The notes under the pieces are model-generated. The model was not told the DNA's origin. It searched no databases and was given only the letters and a program-made list of their open reading frames with translations. The position numbers and the translations under genes are program-made. Positions 44,026 to 52,868 of a stretch of 64,000 nucleotides of DNA are shown piece after piece. Numbering within the stretch: position 1 is the first letter of the stretch; every line of letters starts with the position of its first letter. The DNA is from an uncultured Ruminococcus sp. (lineage in GTDB: Bacteria; Bacillota; Clostridia; Oscillospirales; Acutalibacteraceae): positions 124,001-188,000 of the forward strand of contig UQCF01000001.1 in NCBI GenBank assembly GCA_900539465.1. The letters run 5' to 3'.

Positions 44026-44928
44026 TTATTTTAAAATTCCGTTTGCTTTTGCATATTCATAAAATACTCTTATGCTCTTGAGCCTTGCGGGGCTGAGGTT
44101 ATGGTTACCTCTGGTTGTCCAGCCTATCGGCACGCCCTGAAGTGAGCAAAGATATTTTGCGCTTGCACAGAAGCCGCTGTCAATGGCATTGTCAAGCAAA
44201 ATAATGTTTTCAAATGTGCGTTTTGCCGCTTCATGGTCTTTTGCGACAAAAAACTCATCATACATTTTGCGGAAAAGTGCCGCACCGCATGATGTGGGCG
44301 TTGCAACTACACCTCTTGCGCCTGCCTCATAAGCCTCAAGCAAATAAGGAATGTTAGCCTGCATAACTGCGGTATCGCCCTGAACGGCAATTTTTTCTTT
44401 AATTCTTGGCATTGTGCAGGTTGTGTCTTTTATGCCGACAAATCTGCCTGTTTTTGCAAGCTCGCCGTATGCTTTGCCGCTCATAAGATGGGGTTGAAGT
44501 CCGGGAAACTCATAAAGAAGAATGGGAAGAGTTGTATTCTCTGCCAACTCGCAAAGATATGTAACAAGGCGGTCGTCATCGTTGGCATAGCCTTTTGTTA
44601 CAAAAACAAGACCGTGAACGCCTGTCTGCTCCATCTTTTTAACTTCTTCAACCTGAGCTTTCCATGAAGGCTCAAGGTTTGCGGTAGCAAAGCAAGGAAC
44701 GTCTCCCGAATGTTTTGCCGCAGTCTCTGCAATTTTAAGTCTTTCGCTGAGGGTAAGATCCATCATCTCCGAACTTCCGCATACAGGGAAAAGATAATTA
44801 GGTCTGTTTGAGGCCTGCCACTCAACATATGCGGCATATCCGTCATAATCAACAGACTTATCCTCTTTAAATGCTGTGAGGAGCAATGCGTAAACTCCGC
44901 GGTATTGTTCCATGTTTTCGATTTTCAT
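44026..44928 (-). CDS. DapA/NanA-family aldolase (paralogue 2)
   Basis: 300 residues, TIM barrel. YRGVYALLLTAFKED opens the barrel, Tyr lies in PILLYEFPG (~residues 138-146) and the Schiff-base Lys in FVGIKDTTC (~residues 168-176). The GTTGE motif is replaced by CGSSEMM (~residues 50-56), as in paralogue 1. It follows eutP by 35 bp, with only a weak 6-bp hairpin between, and has GAAGGTG as ribosome site. The substrate is unknown. Confidence 0.85.
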   Translation of the reverse strand: MKIENMEQYRGVYALLLTAFKEDKSVDYDGYAAYVEWQASNRPNYLFPVCGSSEMMDLTLSERLKIAETAAKHSGDVPCFATANLEPSWKAQVEEVKKMEQTGVHGLVFVTKGYANDDDRLVTYLCELAENTTLPILLYEFPGLQPHLMSGKAYGELAKTGRFVGIKDTTCTMPRIKEKIAVQGDTAVMQANIPYLLEAYEAGARGVVATPTSCGAALFRKMYDEFFVAKDHEAAKRTFENIILLDNAIDSGFCASAKYLCSLQGVPIGWTTRGNHNLSPARLKSIRVFYEYAKANGILK

Positions 44929-44956
44929 AATAGCACCTTCCGGTAAAATATAATTT

Positions 44957-44973
44957 TGAGGATTTATTCCTCA
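44957..44973 (-). terminator. Weak hairpin at the end of eutP
   Basis: TGAGGA / TCCTCA with a 5-nt loop overlapping the eutP stop codon. The minus strand continues AAATTATATTTTA. It may allow partial termination and so separate the aldolase and deacetylase genes from the eut core. Confidence 0.35.
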
Positions 44974-45410
44974 TAATCTCCGTTTTCGATATATTCTAAA
45001 AGCTCTTTTGTACCCTCGCCTGTCACGGCACTGGTGTGAAATACCTTTTGACAGCCCGCAAGCTCCAAAAGCTCGGTGGCGTCCTCCACCTCTTGCTCGG
45101 TGGCAATATCTATTTTGCTGACAACGCCGATAACCGGCACACTGAAAAACATTGCCTGACCGGGTGAAAATCTGAATCTTTCATCGGTCGCATCCTGCAA
45201 AAACAAGATAAGGTCACTGTCTGCGGCAGTTACAATAATTCCCTTATAAAGCTGCCTGTTTTCAAGGTATTCGCCCGGGGTATCTATCGTGTTGTTAATA
45301 ACGCCTATTGTCTGGGTTTTTTGATACTCAATCGTAAGCCCGTTAAGCCTTTGGCAAAGAGTTGTTTTGCCGCAGGTGCTTGAACCGATGAGCATAATTT
45401 TTTTATCCAT
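44964..45410 (-). CDS. eutP: EutP/PduV-family small GTPase-like protein
   Basis: 148 residues from the ATG at 45410 (GAGGA upstream); the longer in-frame start would overlap eutS. The P-loop GSSTCGKTTL (~residues 8-17), the VVSKIDIA guanine-recognition motif (~residues 108-115) and TSAVTGEGTKEL (~residues 132-143) mark a Ras-like domain. Members are reported as acetate kinases or GTPases linked to microcompartments. Acetate kinase activity would fit here, because PduL makes acetyl-phosphate and no ackA is nearby. Confidence 0.88.
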   Translation of the reverse strand: MDKKIMLIGSSTCGKTTLCQRLNGLTIEYQKTQTIGVINNTIDTPGEYLENRQLYKGIIVTAADSDLILFLQDATDERFRFSPGQAMFFSVPVIGVVSKIDIATEQEVEDATELLELAGCQKVFHTSAVTGEGTKELLEYIENGDYEE

Positions 45411-45411
45411 A

Positions 45412-45768
45412 TTAAGTCCTCGTGATTTCGGTAGAAGCAAAATGAAGCACGTTTTTCAGCGTTGCAAGAACATCTCTGAGTGCTGCCTCAACGCTTGCAA
45501 CATCGCCGCATATAACAAGCGAGCCGCTGAATCTGTCAACAAACACTATGTCTACATTTGCCGCCTTTGTAGCAACATCAGCACCGATAATTGCCGCTTC
45601 GCTCGGTGTTATGGTCATAATGCCCAAAGCACCGCGTTTTTTGCTGACAACGCCTAATTTTTTATAGAGGTCGTCCTCCGGGTTAGCTATGAGGTGAGCC
45701 ATTGTCACCTGTTTACCGGGAACAAACTCCTGTATTATTCTTTGTTTATCCTGAAAAGCATCGGACAT
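45412..45768 (-). CDS. eutS: Microcompartment shell protein EutS (BMC-H, circularly permuted)
   Basis: 118 residues, almost the length of enteric EutS. The diagnostic start is RIIQEFVPGKQVTMAHLIAN (~residues 10-29), with GIMTITPSEAAIIGADVATK (~residues 49-68) and DRFSGSLVICGDV. It forms hexameric shell tiles that can bend. It lies one base from eutP. Confidence 0.95.
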   Translation of the reverse strand: MSDAFQDKQRIIQEFVPGKQVTMAHLIANPEDDLYKKLGVVSKKRGALGIMTITPSEAAIIGADVATKAANVDIVFVDRFSGSLVICGDVASVEAALRDVLATLKNVLHFASTEITRT

Positions 45769-45797
45769 TTAATCTACCTCCGTCACAAATGCCGCTG

Positions 45798-46346
45798 TTA
45801 CATAAGTGATTCAAAAATTTCCGGTCTGGGGTTAGGTATTACAACGTTTGAGACAACCATACCCACGGCATTCTCTGTGTTTATGCCGCAGTTGATTGAC
45901 TCGTTGACAGCCGCAACCTCGCCTGTGAGAATAACAAACGATTTGCCGCCTATACCTGTGCCCAAACGAACGTCCATGAGTTTAACGTCTGCCGCTTTAA
46001 CCGCGGCATCGGCAGCGTAAACTGCCGCAGTAACGCTGAAAAACTCCATAACGCCGAGAGCGTTGGTTGTTACAGGCTCAACAGCGGAATTTATAGCCGC
46101 TATAACCTGGGGGTGAACTCTCGGAATAACACATTTATCAACCGTGTTTGCTCCGCCTATGAGCGCACCCGCCTCAATAGAAGCGGTTACCGCCGCAACC
46201 TCGCCCGTGAAGAGTATGTAGTATTTGCCGGGGCAGCTCGCTCTTGCAAAAATGAGTTCTGTTTCGGCAGCTTTAAGAATTGCATCTGCCGCCTCAATAC
46301 CTTTTGCTATGCTGTTAAGCTCAAGAAATCCTATTGTTTCATACAT
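45798..46346 (-). CDS. pduT: Microcompartment shell protein PduT-like (tandem BMC-T, Fe-S)
   Basis: 182 residues made of two BMC domains. The first begins YETIGFLELNSIAKGIEAAD, the second ALGVMEFFSVTAAVYAADAA. The Cys in ASCPGKYY (~residue 38) matches the pore cysteine of PduT that binds a 4Fe-4S cluster at the trimer centre. It could carry electrons across the shell to PduS. It overlaps pduS by 8 nt, so the two are translated together. Confidence 0.9.
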   Translation of the reverse strand: MYETIGFLELNSIAKGIEAADAILKAAETELIFARASCPGKYYILFTGEVAAVTASIEAGALIGGANTVDKCVIPRVHPQVIAAINSAVEPVTTNALGVMEFFSVTAAVYAADAAVKAADVKLMDVRLGTGIGGKSFVILTGEVAAVNESINCGINTENAVGMVVSNVVIPNPRPEIFESLM

Positions 46347-47697
46347 CGCTCTTCACCTGCTCTCTTTCTATAACTATCACATCACCGACAGATTTAACCG
46401 TTCCGTCAACCGAGGCATGTATGTTTGCCCCGAGCTTGCCCTGCGGGCACGCAGCAATAAGCTGACCGCATTTGACTTTGTCGCCGACTTTCACTGTCGG
46501 CTCCGACGGTACGCCTATGTGCTGTTTCACCGGAACACTCACGCAGTCGGGTGTGAATTCTTTGCAATTTTTAATTTTGTAATCATAATATTTTCCTGCA
46601 CCCGCACGGCACGCCGCACGTTTGGAGGGAATCTTTCTGTACTCTCTGTTTATATCGGGAGTATAGGTTTCGCCCGTTTTTTGATATTTGACTCCTTTTT
46701 GAGCCAAAGCCTTTTTAACCAAGCTGTTTACTTTTCTCGGTTGAAGCTGCATCGGGCAGGCATACAGCTCACATACGCCGCATTCGCAGCAAAGCAGTGC
46801 GTTGACAACCGTCGGGTCGTCAAGCATATCTTCAATAGAGCCGCAAGAGAGCTTACGCATAATCTTGTTGGGTTCTATCGGGTGCCCCAACATATGCCTG
46901 GGGCAAAGCTGAGTGCAGAAGCTGCACTGAATACAAGCCGATTTGGCACGGTTTAACGTGTGCTCTACCGGTGTTTTGTAAAGTGACGGCAATCTTCCGT
47001 CCGGCGGCAAAATTATGTAGCCTGAGGTTGTTTTGGTAACAACCGCCTTTGCCGCTTCCTCCATAGTCATGGGTTTTCCCATCATAGGTCCGCCGCAAAT
47101 AACAAAATACTCGTCCAGATGTGTTCCGCCTGCGGCTTCAAGGCACTCTGAAAAAGATGTGCCGAGCGGAACGTGCAAAACCGTGGGTTCGCCGACTTCA
47201 CCGGTTACGGTGAGGTATTTATGAGTAAAGGGAATGTTATTGAGAGCATCGTTTATGGCGCATACCGTTGCAACGTTTGAAACGACACAGCCGACATCAA
47301 GCGGTATTCCGCTCGGCGGAACAACTTTGCCCGTGACCTCGCACACAATAACCTGCTCGTCACCGGCGGGATAAAAGCTGTTCATAGTATGAAGCTTAAC
47401 CTTTGAGCCGAGAGCAAGTATCGCTACCTCAAGTGAAGCGATTTCTTCTTTATATGCGCTTTTGAGCGCAATGGTGCAATCCTGCGCGCCGAGATGATCT
47501 CTGATAACCTCGCAGGCTGAAATTATTTCTCTTGCCTTGTTGCACATTATGTATCTGTCGGTGCGAAGAAGCGGCTCGCACTCTGCGGCATTCACAATAA
47601 AATGCTCAACCTTGGCTTTATATTTAACATGAGTCGGAAAACCTGCGCCGCCGAAGCCGACTATGCCCGCATTAAAAATAGTTTCGGTCAAATTCAA
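46339..47697 (-). CDS. pduS: PduS-like cobalamin reductase (RnfC-type Fe-S flavoprotein)
   Basis: 452 residues from a TTG start after GCAGGTG. The FMN-binding RnfC-like domain has GFGGAGFPTHVKYK (~residues 14-27), an SLBB domain follows, and two 4Fe-4S motifs, CIQCSFCTQLCP (~residues 259-270) and CCECGVCELYACP (~residues 303-315), are complete. The C-terminus has a biotin-carrier-like hammerhead (KVGDKVKCGQLIAA). It reduces cob(III)alamin so that EutT can adenosylate it. It directly abuts eutN. Confidence 0.92.
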   Translation of the reverse strand: MNLTETIFNAGIVGFGGAGFPTHVKYKAKVEHFIVNAAECEPLLRTDRYIMCNKAREIISACEVIRDHLGAQDCTIALKSAYKEEIASLEVAILALGSKVKLHTMNSFYPAGDEQVIVCEVTGKVVPPSGIPLDVGCVVSNVATVCAINDALNNIPFTHKYLTVTGEVGEPTVLHVPLGTSFSECLEAAGGTHLDEYFVICGGPMMGKPMTMEEAAKAVVTKTTSGYIILPPDGRLPSLYKTPVEHTLNRAKSACIQCSFCTQLCPRHMLGHPIEPNKIMRKLSCGSIEDMLDDPTVVNALLCCECGVCELYACPMQLQPRKVNSLVKKALAQKGVKYQKTGETYTPDINREYRKIPSKRAACRAGAGKYYDYKIKNCKEFTPDCVSVPVKQHIGVPSEPTVKVGDKVKCGQLIAACPQGKLGANIHASVDGTVKSVGDVIVIEREQVKSDV

Positions 47698-47997
47698 TTA
47701 TTTCACCTGCTTTTTTGACTGCTGTTCGAGTTCTCTGTCTACTTCAAGAGTATCTATAATACCGACTATCGCGCAATCCATCGCGACATTGTCTTTGCCC
47801 AAAGCGCGCCTTGCGGTGCTGCCGTTTACAACGAGAACTCTCTCGCCTACTCCGGCACCGACAACATCTGCCGCAACGAAGGTTTCTCCGTCGGTTTTAT
47901 CGGTTTCGACCTCTTTAACTATCATAAGTTTAAGACCCGAAAGCGTTTCTTCTTTTTTGGTTGCCCACACATGGCCTATAACCTGACATATTATCAT
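47698..47997 (-). CDS. eutN: Microcompartment vertex protein EutN/CcmL (BMC-P)
   Basis: 99 residues after AGGAGG. The EutN_CcmL domain fills the protein: CQVIGHVWATKKEETLSG at the start and VAADVVGAGVGERVLVVNGS (~residues 42-61). Pentamers cap the vertices of the shell. The C-terminal 15 residues are a charged tail. Confidence 0.95.
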   Translation of the reverse strand: MIICQVIGHVWATKKEETLSGLKLMIVKEVETDKTDGETFVAADVVGAGVGERVLVVNGSTARRALGKDNVAMDCAIVGIIDTLEVDRELEQQSKKQVK

Positions 47998-48008
47998 GGG
48001 GCTTCCTC

Positions 48009-48665
48009 CTAATCAACAAATTCGACTTTAATTTCCGAATGGTTAAATATATCTTTTGCAGACGGTGTTATCACCGTACCGCGCTTGAGGCATACCTTGC
48101 CGTCCGCCGCTTTTTCACAAAGAGATATTGCCAGTTTTTCCGTTATGACTTTGTCAACAGAATTATCCGCAATGGCGTTTCTGTCAAGGTTTCTGCCGTA
48201 CCACTGCTCTCTTATAAGCTCAATGTCATAAGACCGCAGGGTGTTGACATAACCCTCCATAACAGAGTAAAACTTGCGGTTGGCGGTATCTTTATGCTTG
48301 CGGTGAGGCAGAGCGGATTCGAGCAGATAAATTTTCTTTCCGCACAAAAGGGCATTTGTAACGGCGCACGGAACCGTTCTGCAATCTCTGCCGAGAGCGC
48401 AGTCTGCAAGCTCCGCACAGGTAAGCTCTGCGATAAACACGCAGTCAAAAGGACTAATATCCCCTTTATAACTCTCCATATCGGCAAAGCGGTATTTATC
48501 CGCCGCAAAAGAGGGCAAACATTTTTTATCGCCTATAACCAATGCAAGCGGTCTTGCGTCAACATTGCCGTTTTGGGATATACCTGCAATTCCGCCCTGA
48601 GAGAGAGCTTTCATCACTTCTTTTGTAACAAGCTCAACCAAAGCCTCATAAGATAAATTTTCCAT
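48009..48665 (-). CDS. Eut-associated protein of unknown function (TIGR02536-like)
   Basis: 218 residues. The N-terminus SYEALVELVTKEVMKALS is an amphipathic helix of encapsulation-peptide type. The middle looks like a nucleotide/flavin-type alpha/beta fold (PLALVIGDKKCLPSF, then CVFIAELTCAELADCALG and ALLCGKKIYLLES). The last ~30 residues (KVCLKRGTVITPSAKDIF) repeat a motif at the N-terminus of the EutT protein next door. Hypothetical proteins of this size occur in clostridial eut loci. Probably cargo; the reaction is unknown. Confidence 0.7.
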   Translation of the reverse strand: MENLSYEALVELVTKEVMKALSQGGIAGISQNGNVDARPLALVIGDKKCLPSFAADKYRFADMESYKGDISPFDCVFIAELTCAELADCALGRDCRTVPCAVTNALLCGKKIYLLESALPHRKHKDTANRKFYSVMEGYVNTLRSYDIELIREQWYGRNLDRNAIADNSVDKVITEKLAISLCEKAADGKVCLKRGTVITPSAKDIFNHSEIKVEFVD

Positions 48666-48677
48666 AAACTATCCTCT

Positions 48678-49307
48678 TTATAAAGAGATTTTGCCTGTTG
48701 AATTTTTTTGAAGGCAGCAAGCGTTTGCCTCGTCAAAATCAATATGCATTGCAAGAGAGAATTTTTCGCTCACCCTTACTGTAACGTCTTCAAATGTAAC
48801 GGGACGGTCTGTATCTGCCTTGACTCTTACGCTCTGACCGTCTTTAACAGAATAAATAGCGGCGTCCTGCGGAGTCATATGTATGTGATTTTTTGCAACT
48901 ATAACACTGCCTGCGGCGTTTAAAACCGCATTTTCACTAACAAGATACACACTGCCGGCATTTGTTAAATCGCCCGACAGATTAACGGGAGCCTTTATGC
49001 CGAGAGAGCGGCAATCGGTCATTGAAAGCTCAACCTGAACGGCTTTTCTTTCGGGGCCGAGAACTGCCACATTGGCAATTTCTCCCTTAGCGGTGACAAG
49101 TTTTAATCTTTGCTCGCTCAAAAACTCGCCGGGCTGAGAGAGGTCTCTCTTTTTGGTAAGTGTCGCACCCTTTCCGAAAAGAAGCTCTACCGCCTCTTTT
49201 GTAAGATGCACATGCCTTGCCGAAGACTCTATGGGTATAGGTCTTGAATTATTCTCTATTGAAGAAAGAACCTGCGACACTATTTTTCTGATGTCGTTTT
49301 CATTCAT
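48678..49307 (-). CDS. pduL: Phosphate acyltransferase PduL-type
   Basis: 209 residues from the ATG at 49307 (AAGGGTG upstream); a longer frame runs into eutT and is not needed. The N-terminal helix ENDIRKIVSQVLSSI is an encapsulation peptide. The two PduL domains carry the zinc-binding SARHVHLTKE (~residues 29-38) and KNHIHMTPQD (~residues 138-147). It converts acetyl-CoA and phosphate to acetyl-phosphate in the lumen, replacing EutD and regenerating CoA for EutE. Confidence 0.93.
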   Translation of the reverse strand: MNENDIRKIVSQVLSSIENNSRPIPIESSARHVHLTKEAVELLFGKGATLTKKRDLSQPGEFLSEQRLKLVTAKGEIANVAVLGPERKAVQVELSMTDCRSLGIKAPVNLSGDLTNAGSVYLVSENAVLNAAGSVIVAKNHIHMTPQDAAIYSVKDGQSVRVKADTDRPVTFEDVTVRVSEKFSLAMHIDFDEANACCLQKNSTGKISL

Positions 49308-49317
49308 AATATCACCC

Positions 49318-50085
49318 TTAGTCATACTGACCGGCAACTTTTTTGCAGAAAATGATATATACGCAGCTACTGAGGCGGTTGAGAGCCTCAACTATATCGG
49401 GACGCGTCATCTCGTTATCTCTCATAAATGCGGTGACTGCGGCAAGCTCGGTTTCTCTGACGAATGTTCTCAAAGAATTGAGCGCAACGCAAACCGCACC
49501 CATTGTATAATCGGGTACCGAGTGCTGTATGCCGAAAACTTCTGTTAAGTGATGCGAAGCGTAGCGAAGTCTTTCGCTGTTCATGCCCAAAAGAGAAATA
49601 TCGGGCATCGGCTCGTCTTTAACCTCACAGCCGAGAAGAGTTTGAACAAAGGTCATAACGTCTTCAAGGTCTTCGGCGATATTTTTATATCCCTTATCAA
49701 GTACGGTTATCTGGGTCTGCATAATAAGTGCTTCAAGGCTGTCAAGTTTACCGCGAAAGAGGATGCGAGGGTGGTTTTTGACAACAAGCAAATTTCCTCT
49801 CAGGTGGGTCATATGCTCCGGTTTTTCGGCATAGCCCTCGCCGGTCTCATAATCTATAAAGCGGTGATCGCCCGATTTTGCTATCGGCGTATAGCTCATT
49901 ACGCCTTTGCCGAAGCTGCCCTTGCCGTCGGATTTGTGTGAATCGGAAAATTCAAGTTCTATACCGTTATCTCTCATATATTCTTTTGCGAGCGGAGTGA
50001 TAAAAGTGCCTGTTTTAACACAGACTTTATTATCTTTTCTCTTGACTTTTCCGCTTCTGAGATCCGATTCTGTCAAAATATCCAC
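49318..50085 (-). CDS. eutT: EutT-type corrinoid adenosyltransferase
   Basis: 255 residues, GTG start after AGGAGGG. The N-terminal segment has KVCVKTGTFITPLAKEYM (~residues 21-38), followed by the four-helix ATR domain: EKPEHMTHLRGNLLVVKNHP (~residues 87-106) and RYASHHLTEVFGIQHSVPDY (~residues 174-193). It makes adenosylcobalamin for EutBC. The HxxxCC metal motif of enteric EutT is not obvious, so it may be of the metal-independent type. Confidence 0.88.
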   Translation of the reverse strand: MDILTESDLRSGKVKRKDNKVCVKTGTFITPLAKEYMRDNGIELEFSDSHKSDGKGSFGKGVMSYTPIAKSGDHRFIDYETGEGYAEKPEHMTHLRGNLLVVKNHPRILFRGKLDSLEALIMQTQITVLDKGYKNIAEDLEDVMTFVQTLLGCEVKDEPMPDISLLGMNSERLRYASHHLTEVFGIQHSVPDYTMGAVCVALNSLRTFVRETELAAVTAFMRDNEMTRPDIVEALNRLSSCVYIIFCKKVAGQYD

Positions 50086-50153
50086 AACGCACCCTCCTTT
50101 CTTATTTTAATTCAGGTAAACTCACAGCGGCAACTGCCGGAATTACCGGGTAA

Positions 50154-50450
50154 TTACTGACGGTCGCAGTTATCGAGTGAGGGAAGAATGTATTCAACCT
50201 CGTTGTGGGGGCGAGGAATAACGTGAACAGAAACGAGCTCGCCTACTCTTGATGCGGCTGCTGCGCCTGCGTCAGTTGCTGCCTTAACTGCTCCTACGTC
50301 GCCTCTTACCATAACGGTAACAAGTCCGCCGCCGACATGAACCTTACCTATAAGGTTAACGTTAGCTGCCTTAACCATTGCATCCGCAGCCTCTATTGAG
50401 CCTACGAGTCCTTTTGTTTCGATCATTCCAAGTGCCTGTAATGTTGCCAT
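50154..50450 (-). CDS. eutM: Major hexameric shell protein EutM/PduA-like (BMC-H)
   Basis: 98 residues after AGGAGG. A single canonical BMC domain: LGMIETKGLVGSIEAADAMV (~residues 7-26), GGLVTVMVRGDVGAVKAATD and HVIPRPHNEVE at the end. It tiles the facets of the compartment and is usually the most abundant shell protein. Confidence 0.96.
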   Translation of the reverse strand: MATLQALGMIETKGLVGSIEAADAMVKAANVNLIGKVHVGGGLVTVMVRGDVGAVKAATDAGAAAASRVGELVSVHVIPRPHNEVEYILPSLDNCDRQ

Positions 50451-50513
50451 GAGAATTTCCTCCTAAAAAGATTTCTTTTATATTTTGAAAAACCAAAAGG
50501 TTTTTTCAACAAA

Positions 50514-52178
50514 TTATTTTGCCGATAAACGGCGGATTATTTCTTTCGTGATGTTTTCGACATCGCCCGATGTCACGGACGGCTGTGCTTCGGCTTTGCT
50601 TTCGCACGGTGCTTCGCACTTCTTTTCGCCGCATTTCACCGGCGGCGGAACAGCTTTGTCTGCCGATACATTCTGCTTGCTTTTGCGGATATATTCGTCA
50701 TAACCCGCATTTATGGATTCGTTAAACGAACTGCCGTAAACGGCTTTGGGCTTTTCGCTGAATTTTGCATCTGCGCAAACAGGTTTTGATACTGACGGTG
50801 TCGGGTTTGTACCTCTGACATCAGAAAGCTCTCTTACGCCGTAAGCGACTCTTCTGATGTTTATAAGGTTCAAAGGTGATATATTATCCGAGGTTGCGCT
50901 TCCTCCTACCGCTCCGCAGCCGAGTGTGAGCGCGGGCGAAAGATTTGTTGTTGCACCTACGCCGCCCAAGGCGCCGGGGGTATTTACAAGAAGCCTTGAA
51001 ACGGGCTTTTTGAGCGCAAATTCACGGATTATTTTATCATTCTGTGAGTGAATGGTCATGGTGTGACCCACGCCCTCGTTATAGAGAATCTGCATACATC
51101 TCTCGCACGCATCCTCCCACGAATTTTCTGTGTAGAAAGCAAGTATGGGGCAAAGCTTTTCTCTTGAATAGGGGTTGGTCTTGCTGACCTCTGTCTGCTC
51201 CGATACAAGAACTCTTGTACCCTCGGGGATTGAAAATCCTGCCATATCGGCAATTACCTTTGCGCTTTTGCCGACGATTTTGGGATTCATGGTGCCGTTG
51301 GCTCTGAGTATAAAGCCGGAAAGCTTTTTGGTCTCTTCTGCGTTAAGGAAGTAGCCGCCCTGCTTTTTGACCTCTTCAACGACCTTGTCTTTAATGCAGC
51401 TTTCGGTAACAATGCTTTGCTCCGAAGCGCAGATTGTGCCGTTATCAAAGGTTTTGCTGTCAAAAATACGTTTAACAGCCATGGGAATATCGGCTGATTT
51501 TTCTATATAAGCAGGTCCGTTGCCGGGGCCTACGCCGATTGCGGGGTTGCCGGAGCTGTAAGCTGCCCTTACCATTGCTTCGCCGCCCGTTGCGAGGATA
51601 ACGCCTATATCTTTGTGCTTTAAGAGAGTATTTGTGGCGTCGATGGTGGTGAGTGAAATTGCCTGAACAATATTGTCGGGAGCGCCTGCTCTTTTTGCCG
51701 CCTGCTGTATGATTTTAACTGTTTCAATAATGCAGTTTTTGGCATTGGGGTGCGGGCTTATTACTATTGCGTTGCCGGCCTTTATTGAAATTATTGATTT
51801 ATACATTGTGGTTGACGTGGGGTTGGTTGAGGGAATAAGCGCCGCAACTATACCCATGGGAACGCCGACTTCAATAAGCCCCGCGGCTTTATCTTCTTTA
51901 ATAACGCCTACGGTTTTCATATCCTTGCAGCTCTCGTATGTAATGGTACTGCCCAAAAGATTTTTGAGCACCTTATCCTCCCATACGCCGAAGCCCGTTT
52001 CTTCAACTGCCATTTTGGCAAGCTTTTGTGCATTTGCCGCGCAGTCTTTCGCTATTTCGTATATGATGCGGTCAATTTTTTCCTGAGAAAATTCCGCAAG
52101 CTCTCTCTGCGCCTTTTTGGCATTTGCAACGAGGTCGCGAACTTCTTGGATTGACTGCAAATCTCTGTCTAAAGTCAT
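50514..52178 (-). CDS. eutE: CoA-acylating acetaldehyde dehydrogenase EutE with C-terminal encapsulation tail
   Basis: 554 residues, about 90 more than enteric EutE. The ALDH domain covers ~10-460, with NAD/CoA-binding AALIPSTNPTSTTMYK (~residues 112-127), GPGNGPAYIEKS (~residues 217-228) and catalytic Cys in DNGTICASEQS (~residues 248-258). After ~460 comes a Pro/Lys/Glu/Cys-rich linker and then a terminal amphipathic helix, VENITKEIIRRLSAK. Enteric EutE carries the targeting helix at the N-terminus; here it appears moved to the C-terminus. It oxidises acetaldehyde to acetyl-CoA. The start overlaps the eutL stop (ATGA). Confidence 0.93.
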   Translation of the reverse strand: MTLDRDLQSIQEVRDLVANAKKAQRELAEFSQEKIDRIIYEIAKDCAANAQKLAKMAVEETGFGVWEDKVLKNLLGSTITYESCKDMKTVGVIKEDKAAGLIEVGVPMGIVAALIPSTNPTSTTMYKSIISIKAGNAIVISPHPNAKNCIIETVKIIQQAAKRAGAPDNIVQAISLTTIDATNTLLKHKDIGVILATGGEAMVRAAYSSGNPAIGVGPGNGPAYIEKSADIPMAVKRIFDSKTFDNGTICASEQSIVTESCIKDKVVEEVKKQGGYFLNAEETKKLSGFILRANGTMNPKIVGKSAKVIADMAGFSIPEGTRVLVSEQTEVSKTNPYSREKLCPILAFYTENSWEDACERCMQILYNEGVGHTMTIHSQNDKIIREFALKKPVSRLLVNTPGALGGVGATTNLSPALTLGCGAVGGSATSDNISPLNLINIRRVAYGVRELSDVRGTNPTPSVSKPVCADAKFSEKPKAVYGSSFNESINAGYDEYIRKSKQNVSADKAVPPPVKCGEKKCEAPCESKAEAQPSVTSGDVENITKEIIRRLSAK

Positions 52179-52846
52179 ACCGTACTCCCCTTTTCAAGAC
52201 AAATTGGATTTTGTGCTATATTGCAAATTCTTTGGGCAAACGCCTCGCACGCGGCTTTGCACGCCGCCTGGTCGCCCACCAATAATCCCCCTGCAAAGTT
52301 TGTTTCGGTCGGGGGGCCGTAAAATACTTTCATTTCAACGTCAGCCATTTTAAGCGCGTCGTCTATTCCGCAAACAGCCTCAACGGGCGGAGCAATAAGG
52401 TAAGCCATTGCCGTGCCCTCGGGCACACTTGCCTGCTGCGAAAGATAAGAGCCCGTTCTCGAAATACACTGTGCAAAATAAACGATTGAATCATCGTCGT
52501 TTGCGCTGTAAAATGCCGCGTCGTTTTCTATATAGCTTATTGCCGCCTGAACACCGCTTTTGACCTCTGCTGGGTCGGGCGAGCCTAAAATACCGATAAA
52601 TTCACCCGAAAGGAGCGTGGACGCATTTGTTGAACCGGCGTACATGCTTTTGGCATAAACCACACAGCAGTTTGCCTTTTTTGTCGCTTCGTCAAGCGCG
52701 GCATATGAGACATCATCACAATCGGTCGTTATGATACCGAGGCTGTGAACGTCCTCGCCTGCGCCGACGGCACTGAGCAAACTTTTATCTGCATTTGGGA
52801 TTATCTGAACGCTCAGGACGTTGGATTTCATTTTGTCGCCTTTCAT
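52175..52846 (-). CDS. eutL: Trimeric shell protein EutL (tandem BMC-T)
   Basis: 223 residues after AGGAGGGG; the first ATG is better supplied than the one five codons in. EutL landmarks are LSVQIIPNADKSLLSAVG (~residues 11-28), SLGIITTDCDDVSYAALDEA (~residues 35-54), YFAQCISRTGSYLSQ and VFYGPPTETNFAGGLLVGD (~residues 184-202). Trimers form gated pores for large solutes such as cofactors. Confidence 0.95.
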   Translation of the reverse strand: MKGDKMKSNVLSVQIIPNADKSLLSAVGAGEDVHSLGIITTDCDDVSYAALDEATKKANCCVVYAKSMYAGSTNASTLLSGEFIGILGSPDPAEVKSGVQAAISYIENDAAFYSANDDDSIVYFAQCISRTGSYLSQQASVPEGTAMAYLIAPPVEAVCGIDDALKMADVEMKVFYGPPTETNFAGGLLVGDQAACKAACEAFAQRICNIAQNPICLEKGSTV

Positions 52847-52868
52847 GCGCCGCCCCTCCTTTCAATAA

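Noticed and set aside
48039..48656. 205-codon plus-strand ORF opposite the unknown eut protein
   Set aside because: The minus-strand frame has a good ribosome site, an encapsulation-type helix and operon context; the plus frame has none of these.
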